Shown here: positions 1 to 6,201 of the stretch, in pieces
How the letters are laid out: every line of letters begins with the position of its first letter
Numbering within the stretch: the stretch's first letter is position 1
Assembly: GCA_020025455.1 (NCBI GenBank)
Contig: JAHHSC010000074.1
Span: forward strand, 1-6,566
DNA: 6,566 bases
DNA from: Lawsonibacter sp.
Lineage (GTDB): Bacteria; Bacillota; Clostridia; Oscillospirales; Oscillospiraceae
Direction of reading: 5' to 3'
Made by a program: the position numbers and the translations under genes
The notes under the pieces: model-generated
Seen by the model: the letters and a program-made list of their open reading frames with translations, nothing else
Told to the model about the DNA's origin: nothing
Databases searched by the model: none

Positions 1-619
1 GGATTTGCTCATCGGCCAGCTCCACCATCTGGGGCCACTCGTCTCTCCCCGTCTCATCGTAGACACCAACCAGGTAATAGCCCGCCTTTCGCGCAGTCTC
101 CCCCGCCTGGAACGAGTCCTCGTAGACCGCGCACTCCTCCGGCTTTGCCCCCATAGCGCGGGCAGCGGCATGGTACACATCAGGGGCGTGTTTGCCCACT
201 CCCACACTCTCACAGGAGATGGTCCCCTCAAAGAGTTCCCGCACGCCAAGCCGGGTCAGGCACAACTCCACAAGGCGGTTGATGGTCGCGGAGGCTACGT
301 ACATCTTTACCCCCTGCGCCTTAAGCTTTCTCAGGTAGTCCAGCACACCGGGCTTCAGCTCCACGTCGGTGCTGTAATGCCGCTCCATCATGCCATTGAG
401 CTCGTCGGCTATCGACTGTGCGCTGCCCTCCAAATGGCACTGCTCCAGCAGGACGACGCCCGATTCCACCATCGTCATGTGGCGCAGGCGGCTCAGTACG
501 TCGTAGGGAATGGGGTCCACTCCCCTGCCCCGGAGAAATTCTGTCCCAAGCCCGCGCCAGTATCCCATGGAGTCGGTCAGGGTGCCATCCATATCAAAAA
601 TCGCATACTTCTTATCCAT
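1..619 (-). CDS. HAD-superfamily phosphatase, subfamily IA (phosphoglycolate phosphatase/beta-phosphoglucomutase-like), C-terminus cut by window
   Basis: This is a cytosolic hydrolase of the haloacid dehalogenase superfamily, expected to remove phosphate from a small phosphorylated metabolite (or act as a phosphomutase) using an aspartyl-phosphate intermediate and Mg2+. 206 residues are visible and the frame is open at the window edge, so probably only a short tail is missing. All four HAD motifs are present: motif I DMDGTLTDS with nucleophile D9 and acid/base D11; motif II S110 in VASAT; motif III K143 in GKHAPDVY; motif IV E167-D168 in YEDSFQAGETARKAG. Residues of about 17-85 form the helical C1 cap typical of subfamily IA. 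Motif III has His where GKPxPD is usual. The start ATG (619-617) follows AGAGG at a 5-base spacing. It lies 11 bases after the AlaX stop, so the two are probably co-transcribed. The substrate cannot be told from sequence; phosphoglycolate or a sugar phosphate is possible. Confidence 0.9.
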   Translation of the reverse strand, partial: MDKKYAIFDMDGTLTDSMGYWRGLGTEFLRGRGVDPIPYDVLSRLRHMTMVESGVVLLEQCHLEGSAQSIADELNGMMERHYSTDVELKPGVLDYLRKLKAQGVKMYVASATINRLVELCLTRLGVRELFEGTISCESVGVGKHAPDVYHAAARAMGAKPEECAVYEDSFQAGETARKAGYYLVGVYDETGRDEWPQMVELADEQI

Positions 620-630
620 AAATACCTCTG

Positions 631-1776
631 TTACTTCCCCTCAAAAAACGATTCAATTGCCTGCCGGTCCGCCTGTACAGAGCCTTGCACAAAGTCCGGC
701 TTGCCGCCTCCTCTGCCATTCAGCGCACCGTTCATCTCCTTCGTAAGCACACGCAGATCCCCGCTCCGCTCGCCCATGGCGTACTTATAGCCTGTGCCCT
801 CTTCTCCGGAGAAGCAGGCACAGCGGCCACCGCAGCTCTGGAGCACGCTGTCACACAGGCGGCGCAGGCTGTTGGCGTCCAGACCCGGCTCAAAGAGCAG
901 CACATTGCCCGCACCGGCATACTGCTGGGCCAGCGCGGCGGCCTGCTGCTCCTGAAGGGCCATGATATTGGACTTGAGCGCAGCATTTTCCTCCAGCAGA
1001 CGCTTCACGGCGGGGGCCGTCTCAAAGACCTTGGCAGACAGCATCTGGGAAATCTGGTGGTTCTGGTTCAGCGTCCCGGTCATATAGCGCAGGGCACGGC
1101 CGCCGCAGACCATCTCAATCCGGACGCCCTCCCGGAACTTCTGGACGGACAACAGCTTTACCAGCCCCACCTGGGCAGAGCTGCTCACATGGGTGCCGCA
1201 GCAGGCGCAGCAGTCCGCACCGGGAAAGTTGGTAATCCGGACCCGGCCGGTGAGTGCCTTCTTGCTGCGGTACTCCAGCACCGCCAGCTCCTCCGGCGTC
1301 GGGAACGTGATGACGATGGGGTGGTCCTCCCAGATATAGCGGTTGGCGGCCTGCTCCACCTGCCGGATCTCCTCCTCGGTGATCTCCGCGTTGAAGTCGA
1401 TGGTGACAAGGTCCGTGCCCATGTGAAAGCCCACGTTGTCACAGTGGAAGCGGGCGCAGATCATGCCGGATACGATGTGCTCGCCGGAGTGCTGCTGCAT
1501 ATGGTCGAAACGGCGGTCCCAGTCGATGGTCCCCTCCACCTCAGCTCCCACGTCCAGCGGGCCGCTGCAGGTGTGGACGATGCGCCCCTCCTTCTCGTGA
1601 ACCTCCAGTACCTTCACACTGCCCAGCACACCCTGGTCATAGGGCTGCCCGCCCCCCTCGGGATAAAAGGCAGTCTCGTTCAGGATGATGTCATAGCCCT
1701 TCCTGCCCGGCTGGCAGGACTCTACTCGGCCGGTAAAGGTCTTTAGATATGGATTTTCTTCGTATCGCTTTTCCAT
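631..1776 (-). CDS. Alanyl-tRNA editing protein, AlaX type with C-terminal DHHA1 domain
   Basis: This is a stand-alone homologue of the editing half of alanyl-tRNA synthetase. The family hydrolyses Ser-tRNA(Ala) (and Gly-tRNA(Ala)) in trans, in the cytosol, to prevent mistranslation. The protein has 381 residues. Residues of about 1-85 form the AlaX beta-barrel with the glycine-rich stretch FYPEGGGQPYDQG. The zinc site consists of HSGEH (H96, H100) and C192-x3-H196 within CCACCGTH. Residues of about 260-290 are helical and probably coiled coil. The C-terminal part to residue 381 is DHHA1-like, with GRGGGKPDFVQGS at about 355-367. There is no aminoacylation domain, so it is not AlaRS. The start is set at ATG 1776-1774 because AGGAGAGG (1792-1785) lies 8 bases upstream. 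A GTG at 1785 would add three residues but overlaps that Shine-Dalgarno. It is first in a probable two-gene operon with the HAD phosphatase. The size fits the longer AlaX class. Confidence 0.93.
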   Translation of the reverse strand: MEKRYEENPYLKTFTGRVESCQPGRKGYDIILNETAFYPEGGGQPYDQGVLGSVKVLEVHEKEGRIVHTCSGPLDVGAEVEGTIDWDRRFDHMQQHSGEHIVSGMICARFHCDNVGFHMGTDLVTIDFNAEITEEEIRQVEQAANRYIWEDHPIVITFPTPEELAVLEYRSKKALTGRVRITNFPGADCCACCGTHVSSSAQVGLVKLLSVQKFREGVRIEMVCGGRALRYMTGTLNQNHQISQMLSAKVFETAPAVKRLLEENAALKSNIMALQEQQAAALAQQYAGAGNVLLFEPGLDANSLRRLCDSVLQSCGGRCACFSGEEGTGYKYAMGERSGDLRVLTKEMNGALNGRGGGKPDFVQGSVQADRQAIESFFEGK

Positions 1777-1784
1777 GGGGAACA

Positions 1785-1792
1785 CCTCTCCT
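1785..1792 (-). promoter_or_regulatory. Ribosome binding site that fixes the AlaX start
   Basis: On the minus strand AGGAGAGG is followed by 8 bases and then ATG (1776-1774). An in-frame GTG at 1785-1783 begins on the last base of this motif, too close for ribosome placement. The ATG is therefore the better start. Confidence 0.75.
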
Positions 1793-1811
1793 ATCGTGTG
1801 CGTTGTTCAGA

Positions 1812-1820
1812 AGTATAGCA
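1812..1820 (-). promoter_or_regulatory. Extended -10 promoter for the alaX-HAD transcript
   Basis: Read on the minus strand, TGCTATACT is a TG-n extended -10 element with hexamer TATACT (5 of 6 to TATAAT). No good -35 is visible at 16-18 bases, where the sequence is the T-tract of the upstream terminator; extended -10 promoters can work without one. The predicted start near 1805 gives a leader of about 29 bases before the AlaX ATG. It sits directly downstream of the transporter terminator, consistent with a separate transcription unit. Confidence 0.6.
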
Positions 1821-1830
1821 TAGTTTGGGC

Positions 1831-1865
1831 AAAAAAGGAAGAGGACCGCGTGCTGCGGTCCTCTT
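1831..1865 (-). terminator. Rho-independent terminator of the NSS transporter gene
   Basis: On the minus strand an 11-bp GC-rich perfect stem (arms 1865-1855 and 1849-1839, core GAGGACCGC/GCGGTCCTC) encloses a 5-base loop (1854-1850). It is followed by CC and a run of six T (1836-1831). It begins 20 bases after the transporter stop codon. In the plus direction the stem is followed only by TTTCTCC and no plus-strand gene precedes it, so it is taken as one-directional. Confidence 0.9.
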
Positions 1866-1885
1866 TCTCCGTATTCAAGTGCATC

Positions 1886-3214
1886 TCATCCGATGCCGCC
1901 CATGACGGCCCCCAGCACCAGCACCAGCAGCGTCACGCCGCAGAACAGGTATTTGGCCGTGGGATAAAACCACTTGCCCACAGGCTTCTCGCAGGACAGA
2001 TTCACGTTCTTCAGCACATAGTCCTTGCCGCACACCCAGAAAAACATCACGGCCGCCAACAGAGCGCCCAGGGGGCAGATATAGATGGAACACACATCCA
2101 TCCACTGGCTCACGATGGGCGCGATTGCCAAACCAACCACAATGCCCAAAGCCCCTATGATGGCCACGGCCGTGGGGCGCTTCAGGTGAAATAGCTCCTG
2201 GAGGGTGGCCGCAGGGGCCTCGAACAGGTTGATGAGGGAGGTCAGAGCCGCAAAGGTCACCGCCAGGAAGAAAATGATGAGCAGCAGCCGGCCGCCGGGG
2301 ATGTCCTTCAGTACGTTGGGCAGGAAAATAAACATCAGGCCGGGGCCGCTGTTATCCAGCTGCTGTCCGGCCACCGCCATCGCGGGGATAATGACCAGGG
2401 CGGCCAACAGGGCGGCCACCGTGTCGAAGATGGCAACCATTCGGGCGTCCGATGGAATGTTGGAGTCCTTGCTCAGGTACGAGCCATAGATCAGCGTTCC
2501 GTTTCCCGCAATCGACAGGGAGAAAAACGCCTGACCCAGCGCATACACCCAGACGAGGGGGTCCAGCAGCCCCTTGGGGTCCATCACGAAGATGTAGCGG
2601 TAGCCCTCCCGGGAGCCGGGCAAGGTGACCAGATAGACGGCCAGCCCCACAAACAGCACGAAAAACAGCGGGGTCATGATTTTGTTGGCCTTCTCGATGC
2701 CCTTGCCTATGCCAAAGGCCATGATCACAATGGTGATCACCATGCCGATCAGCTGCCAGCTGGTGTTCGCAGAGGCGGTGGCACCGAAGTGCGCGTCGAA
2801 GGCCGGCACATCCGTCAGACCGGTGAGCGAGCCGGTCACGGCGTCAGCCGTGTACTTGAAGATCCAGCCGGTAACCACGGAGTAGCCAATGGCCAGGGCC
2901 AGAGAGCCCAGCACAGGGATCAAACCCAGCAGCTTGCCGGGCCGGTCATCGCCCCAGCGCAGGCGGGTGGCCTCGCCGAAGGCGTGGATGGGACCGGAGC
3001 GGGTGGCACGGCCGAAGGCCATCTCGCCAATCACGCCGGTGGACCCGATGAGGGCCACAAAAATTAGGTAGGGAATCAGGAAGGTCGCCCCGCCGTACTT
3101 GGATACGCGGGTGGGGAACAGCCAAATATTGCCCATGCCGACTGCAGAGCCGATGCAGGCTAAAATGAAGCCCCACTTGGAGCCCCAGGAGTCCCGTTTG
3201 GTGCTGTGTGTCAT
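1886..3214 (-). CDS. Sodium-dependent transporter, neurotransmitter:sodium symporter (NSS/SNF) family
   Basis: This is an inner-membrane secondary transporter of the LeuT fold, expected to import an amino acid or related compound with Na+. It has 442 residues and about 11 membrane segments, roughly at 14-35, 41-66, 92-122, 152-170, 177-198, 216-246, 258-283, 308-338, 349-365, 374-396 and 420-441; 11 rather than 12 is common in bacterial members such as MhsT and Tyt1. The TM1 signature GSAVGMGNIW is at 22-31, TM6 GQAFFSLSIAGNG at 227-239, and TM8 AALTSLINLFEAP at 322-334 with T325-S326 matching the Na2 ligands of LeuT. L32 stands where LeuT has gate residue Arg30, and TM6 reads IAGNG where LeuT has LGFGA. 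The substrate is not predictable. ATG 3214-3212 follows AAGGAG at 8 bases. The gene is monocistronic, with its own promoter and terminator. Confidence 0.95.
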   Translation of the reverse strand: MTHSTKRDSWGSKWGFILACIGSAVGMGNIWLFPTRVSKYGGATFLIPYLIFVALIGSTGVIGEMAFGRATRSGPIHAFGEATRLRWGDDRPGKLLGLIPVLGSLALAIGYSVVTGWIFKYTADAVTGSLTGLTDVPAFDAHFGATASANTSWQLIGMVITIVIMAFGIGKGIEKANKIMTPLFFVLFVGLAVYLVTLPGSREGYRYIFVMDPKGLLDPLVWVYALGQAFFSLSIAGNGTLIYGSYLSKDSNIPSDARMVAIFDTVAALLAALVIIPAMAVAGQQLDNSGPGLMFIFLPNVLKDIPGGRLLLIIFFLAVTFAALTSLINLFEAPAATLQELFHLKRPTAVAIIGALGIVVGLAIAPIVSQWMDVCSIYICPLGALLAAVMFFWVCGKDYVLKNVNLSCEKPVGKWFYPTAKYLFCGVTLLVLVLGAVMGGIG

Positions 3215-3248
3215 AGCTCACACTCCTTATTTGATATGCGTTGAAGCA

Positions 3249-3276
3249 AGCATACCACAAAATACGCCAAATGCAA
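3249..3276 (-). promoter_or_regulatory. Sigma-70-type promoter of the NSS transporter gene
   Basis: On the minus strand, -35 TTGCAT (3276-3271), a 16-base spacer ending TGG, and -10 TATGCT (3254-3249) form a promoter with an extended -10 TG. The predicted start near 3242 gives a leader of about 27 bases. It faces away from the promoter at 3377-3405 in the same 243-base intergenic region. I see no riboswitch-like fold or leader peptide there. Confidence 0.65.
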
Positions 3277-3376
3277 AGGGTCTGCGGATACTTTATTGCA
3301 GAAAAGCATAAAATTTTTTTCACCCCCTGTTTTCGGTCAAGCATCCCCCAATCGAGCGAATATCCTGCGGTCTTGC

Positions 3377-3405
3377 TTGCATTTCGGTCCATACTATTGT
3401 ATGAT
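3377..3405 (+). promoter_or_regulatory. Sigma-70-type promoter of the DUF512-der-plsY operon
   Basis: -35 TTGCAT (3377-3382), a 17-base spacer and -10 TATGAT (3400-3405, 5 of 6 to consensus) form a good housekeeping promoter. The predicted start is near 3412, about 46 bases before the first ATG. Its -35 region shares TTGCATTT with that of the divergent transporter promoter. Confidence 0.65.
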
Positions 3406-3457
3406 AAGTTCATAATGCCTCTATAGACTTCTCTTTCAATAAGGCGGTGAACCTGCA

Positions 3458-4831
3458 ATGAGTATGACAGCCATCCGTTCGGTGGACCCGCATAGTCCCG
3501 CCAGGCGTGCGGGGGTGCGCGTGGGCGAAACGCTGACCCACATCAATGGCCACCAGATCGTGGACGTGCTGGACTATAAATTCTACAGCTACGACACCAG
3601 CCTGGAGCTGACCCTCCGGGATGAGGACAACTCCCTCCGCCATGTCCGGGTACACAAGTACGAGGGCGAGGATCTTGGCCTGGAATTTGAGACTTATCTA
3701 ATGGACCGGGCCCGCTCCTGCGCCAACAACTGCATCTTCTGCTTTGTGGATCAGATGCCCCCCGGTATGCGCGAAAGCCTCTACTTCAAGGACGACGATG
3801 CGCGCCTCTCCTTTCTTATGGGGAACTACCTGACGTTGACCAACCTCTCTCCCCGAGAGGTGCAGCGGATCATCGACCTGCGGATCTCCCCGATCAACGT
3901 GTCCGTCCACACCACCGACCCGGCTCTCCGCTGTGAAATGCTGAAAAACAGGCGGGCCGGTCAGGCCATCGACATTATGCGCCAATTCGCCCAGCATAAT
4001 ATTACGATGAACTGCCAGATCGTCTCCTGTCCAGGCATCAACGACGGGGACGCCCTGGACCGCACCCTCCGGGAGCTTTCAGAGCTCTACCCGGCGGTGA
4101 ACAGTGTGGCCATTGTGCCTGTGGGTGTCACCAAGTTCCGGGAGGGGCTCTACCCCCTGCGGCCTTACACCCAAGAGGAGGCCGGGGCGGTCATTGACCG
4201 GGTGGAGGCCTTCGGTGCCATTTCCCTGAAGGAGCGGGGCACCGCTCTGGCCTGGTGCTCGGACGAGTTCTACCTGCTGGCCAAGCGCCCTCTGCCTGAT
4301 AAGAGCTACTACGAGGACATGACGCAGCTGGAAAACGGCGTGGGTATGCTCCAGCTGCTGAAAAGCCAGGCGGAAATGGCCCTGGAGGACGCCGACCCTG
4401 AGCAGGAGGCTCCCCCCTTCTCCATCGCTACCGGCGTTTCCGCCGGTCCCCTGCTCACCCAGATCGCACAGGCCGCCATGAAGCGGTGCCCCAAGCTGCG
4501 CGGTCGGGTGTACCCCATCAAAAATAAGTTCTTCGGCGAGACCATCACCGTGTCCGGTCTGATCACCGGCTGCGACCTGGTGGAACAGCTGACTGGACAG
4601 GAGCTGGGGGAGCGTCTGCTCATCCCCTCCAATATGCTGCGCTCCGGTGAAAATGTATTTCTGGACGACATGACGCTGGACGAGGTCTCCAAGGCCTTGG
4701 GCGTCCCCATTACCCCGGTGGAGGCCGACAGCGGCTTCGATCTGATTGATGCCATTCTGGGCCTGGATGTGGAACTGCCCGGATATGCCCTGCCCCCCCA
4801 AGACGAATACTACCGTTATAATCCCGGTTGA
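3458..4831 (+). CDS. PDZ-like / radical SAM / DUF512 iron-sulfur protein of unknown function
   Basis: This is a probable radical S-adenosylmethionine enzyme whose reaction is not known; related sequences are usually annotated DUF512 domain protein or TIGR03279-type putative FeS oxidoreductase. It has 457 residues and looks cytosolic, with no signal peptide or membrane segment. Residues of about 2-65 resemble a PDZ domain (SVDPHSPARRAGVRVGETLTHING region). The radical SAM motif CX3CX2C is C88, C92, C95 in CANNCIFCF, followed by QMPPGMRESLYFKDDDARLS. The radical SAM core runs to about 220. DUF512 covers about 225-440, with DEFYLLAKRPLPDKSYYED at 269-287 and ITVSGLITGCDL at 363-374. Further cysteines at 186, 191, 267, 344 and 372 could ligate metal or act in chemistry. 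The start ATG follows AAGGCGGTGA by 7 bases. It is first in the operon, 36 bases before der, an arrangement I recall as recurrent in Clostridia. Confidence 0.94.
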   Translation: MSMTAIRSVDPHSPARRAGVRVGETLTHINGHQIVDVLDYKFYSYDTSLELTLRDEDNSLRHVRVHKYEGEDLGLEFETYLMDRARSCANNCIFCFVDQMPPGMRESLYFKDDDARLSFLMGNYLTLTNLSPREVQRIIDLRISPINVSVHTTDPALRCEMLKNRRAGQAIDIMRQFAQHNITMNCQIVSCPGINDGDALDRTLRELSELYPAVNSVAIVPVGVTKFREGLYPLRPYTQEEAGAVIDRVEAFGAISLKERGTALAWCSDEFYLLAKRPLPDKSYYEDMTQLENGVGMLQLLKSQAEMALEDADPEQEAPPFSIATGVSAGPLLTQIAQAAMKRCPKLRGRVYPIKNKFFGETITVSGLITGCDLVEQLTGQELGERLLIPSNMLRSGENVFLDDMTLDEVSKALGVPITPVEADSGFDLIDAILGLDVELPGYALPPQDEYYRYNPG

Positions 4832-4847
4832 TTTACCGAAACTTGCT

Positions 4848-4855
4848 GAGAAAGG
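4848..4855 (+). promoter_or_regulatory. Weak, distant ribosome binding site of der
   Basis: GAGAAAGG is the only Shine-Dalgarno-like sequence before der. It lies 12 bases from the GTG start, longer than the usual 5-9. An in-frame TGA at 4859-4861 rules out any earlier start, and the next in-frame Met is inside the first GTP-binding loop, so GTG 4868 must be the start. The poor site and GTG codon suggest modest initiation or coupling to the upstream gene. Confidence 0.5.
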
Positions 4856-4867
4856 TTCTGATATCCT

Positions 4868-6187
4868 GTGAAACCCCTGGTTGCTATCGTGGGCCGTCCC
4901 AATGTGGGCAAGTCCATGCTCTTTAATAAGCTGTGCGGTCAGCGTCTGTCCATCGTGGAGGACACCCCCGGTGTCACCCGCGACCGTCTCTATGCCCAGT
5001 GTGAGTGGCGCAACCGCGTCTTTAACATCGTGGATACCGGCGGTATCGAGCCGGATACCGACAACCAGATTCTGTCCTTCATGCGTGAGCAGGCCGAGAT
5101 CGCCATTCAGACCGCTACGGTCATCGTCTTTGTGTGTGACGTAAAGACCGGCATGACCTCCGCCGATCAGGACGTGGCCAATATGCTGCTCCGCTCCAAA
5201 AAGCCCGTTGTGCTGGCCATCAACAAGGCCGACCAGACCGGTCGTGAGAATCCCGACGTGTACGAGTTCTATAACCTGGGTCTGGGCGACCCCATCGCGG
5301 TCTCTGCCCTCCACGGTCACGGCACCGGCGACCTGCTGGACGCCTGCTTTGCCTACTTCCCCGAGGAGGACGAGGACGACGAGGAGGACGACGTGGTCAA
5401 GGTTGCCGTCATCGGCAAGCCCAACGTGGGCAAGTCCTCCCTCATCAACCGTATTCTGGGGCAGGAGCGCGTCATCGTCTCCAACGTGGCCGGAACCACC
5501 CGTGACGCGGTGGACTCCCGGTTTGATAACGAGAAGGGCAAGTACCTCTTCATCGACACCGCCGGTATGCGGAAAAAGTCCAAGGTGGACGACCGGATCG
5601 AGAAATTCTCCGTGCTCCGCGCCACCATGGCCATTGACCGCGCCGATGTGTGTCTCATTATGATCGACGCCAACGAGGGGGTCACCGAGCAGGACACCAA
5701 GGTGGCGGGTCTGGCCCACGAGGCCGGCAAGGCCTGCATCATCGTGGTCAACAAGTGGGACTCCATCGAGAAGGACGGAAAGACCATGGACCGGATGCGT
5801 CAGGAGATCATGCGTGACCTGAGCTATATGACCTATGCCCCCATTGTATTCATCTCCGCCATGACCGGCCAGCGTGTGGACCGCCTCTTTGACCTCATTA
5901 ACTATGTGAACAACCAGGCCGCCACCCGCATCGCCACGGGTATGCTGAACTCCCTGCTGGCCGACGCCACCGCCCGGGTGCAGCCTCCTACGGACAAGGG
6001 CCGCCGCCTGAAGATCTACTATATGACCCAGGTTGGCGTTCGTCCTCCCCACTTTGTCTGCTTCTGCAACGATGCCCGACTGTTCCACTTCTCTTATCAG
6101 CGCTATTTGGAAAACCAAATCCGGTCCACCTTCGGCCTGGAGGGTACTCCTGTGAAGCTCACCGTCCGGCAGAAGGGTGACGAATAA
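4868..6187 (+). CDS. der: Ribosome-assembly GTPase Der (EngA), two tandem G domains
   Basis: This is an essential cytosolic GTPase that binds the 50S precursor and promotes late large-subunit maturation. It has 439 residues, normal for the Gram-positive family. G domain 1: GRPNVGKS 9-16, DTPGVTRD 32-39, DTGG 56-59, NKAD 119-122, SAL 146-148. An acidic linker (EEDEDDEEDD, 166-175) follows. G domain 2: GKPNVGKS 183-190, AGTTRD 208-213, DTAG 230-233, NKWD 295-298, SAMTG 330-334. The C-terminal KH-like RNA-binding domain is about 355-439, with YYMTQVGVRPPHFVCFCN in it. All nucleotide-binding motifs of both domains are intact, so it should be active. The start is GTG, forced by a stop codon 6 bases upstream. 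It lies 36 bases after the DUF512 gene and 14 bases before plsY with no terminator, so it is the middle gene of an operon. Confidence 0.99.
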   Translation: MKPLVAIVGRPNVGKSMLFNKLCGQRLSIVEDTPGVTRDRLYAQCEWRNRVFNIVDTGGIEPDTDNQILSFMREQAEIAIQTATVIVFVCDVKTGMTSADQDVANMLLRSKKPVVLAINKADQTGRENPDVYEFYNLGLGDPIAVSALHGHGTGDLLDACFAYFPEEDEDDEEDDVVKVAVIGKPNVGKSSLINRILGQERVIVSNVAGTTRDAVDSRFDNEKGKYLFIDTAGMRKKSKVDDRIEKFSVLRATMAIDRADVCLIMIDANEGVTEQDTKVAGLAHEAGKACIIVVNKWDSIEKDGKTMDRMRQEIMRDLSYMTYAPIVFISAMTGQRVDRLFDLINYVNNQAATRIATGMLNSLLADATARVQPPTDKGRRLKIYYMTQVGVRPPHFVCFCNDARLFHFSYQRYLENQIRSTFGLEGTPVKLTVRQKGDE

Positions 6188-6195
6188 AGGAGGGT
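6186..6195 (+). promoter_or_regulatory. Strong ribosome binding site of plsY
   Basis: AAAGGAGGGT overlaps the der stop codon (TAA 6185-6187) and lies 6 bases before ATG 6202. It is close to the perfect anti-Shine-Dalgarno complement and fixes the PlsY start. Its position across the der stop supports co-transcription and possibly translational coupling. Confidence 0.85.
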
Positions 6196-6201
6196 CTCAC
6201 C

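Noticed and set aside
5..790. A 261-codon open frame on the plus strand across the left edge
   Set aside because: The minus strand holds the HAD phosphatase with all four catalytic motifs and the end of AlaX. The plus-strand frame crosses the boundary between both genes and has no recognisable domain.
685..1746. A 353-codon open frame on the plus strand, antisense to the AlaX gene
   Set aside because: The opposite strand encodes a full AlaX with an intact zinc site. The plus-strand translation shows no family motif and no plausible start signal.
3281..3320. TCTGC/GCAGA hairpin followed by a T-run (3314-3320), resembling a terminator
   Set aside because: The stem is only 5 bp with a 12-base loop, the T-run is more than 10 bases away, and no plus-strand gene precedes it.
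2946..3458. A 170-codon minus-strand frame running through the divergent intergenic region into the transporter gene
   Set aside because: It overlaps the transporter in another frame, crosses both predicted promoters and has no domain. The transporter start with AAGGAG is clearly preferred.
5363..5394. Purine-rich GAGGAC/GAC-type low-complexity stretch, a possible repeat
   Set aside because: It encodes the acidic linker between the two G domains of Der (residues 166-175), a linker that is often charged and variable in this family. It is not a separate repeat element.
4079..6118. A 679-codon open frame on the minus strand, antisense to der and the end of the DUF512 gene
   Set aside because: It mirrors the codon phase of strongly supported GC-rich genes on the plus strand. 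Its translation is rich in His, Gly, Val and Leu with no recognisable domain, and no ribosome binding site or promoter was found for it. It is a composition shadow.
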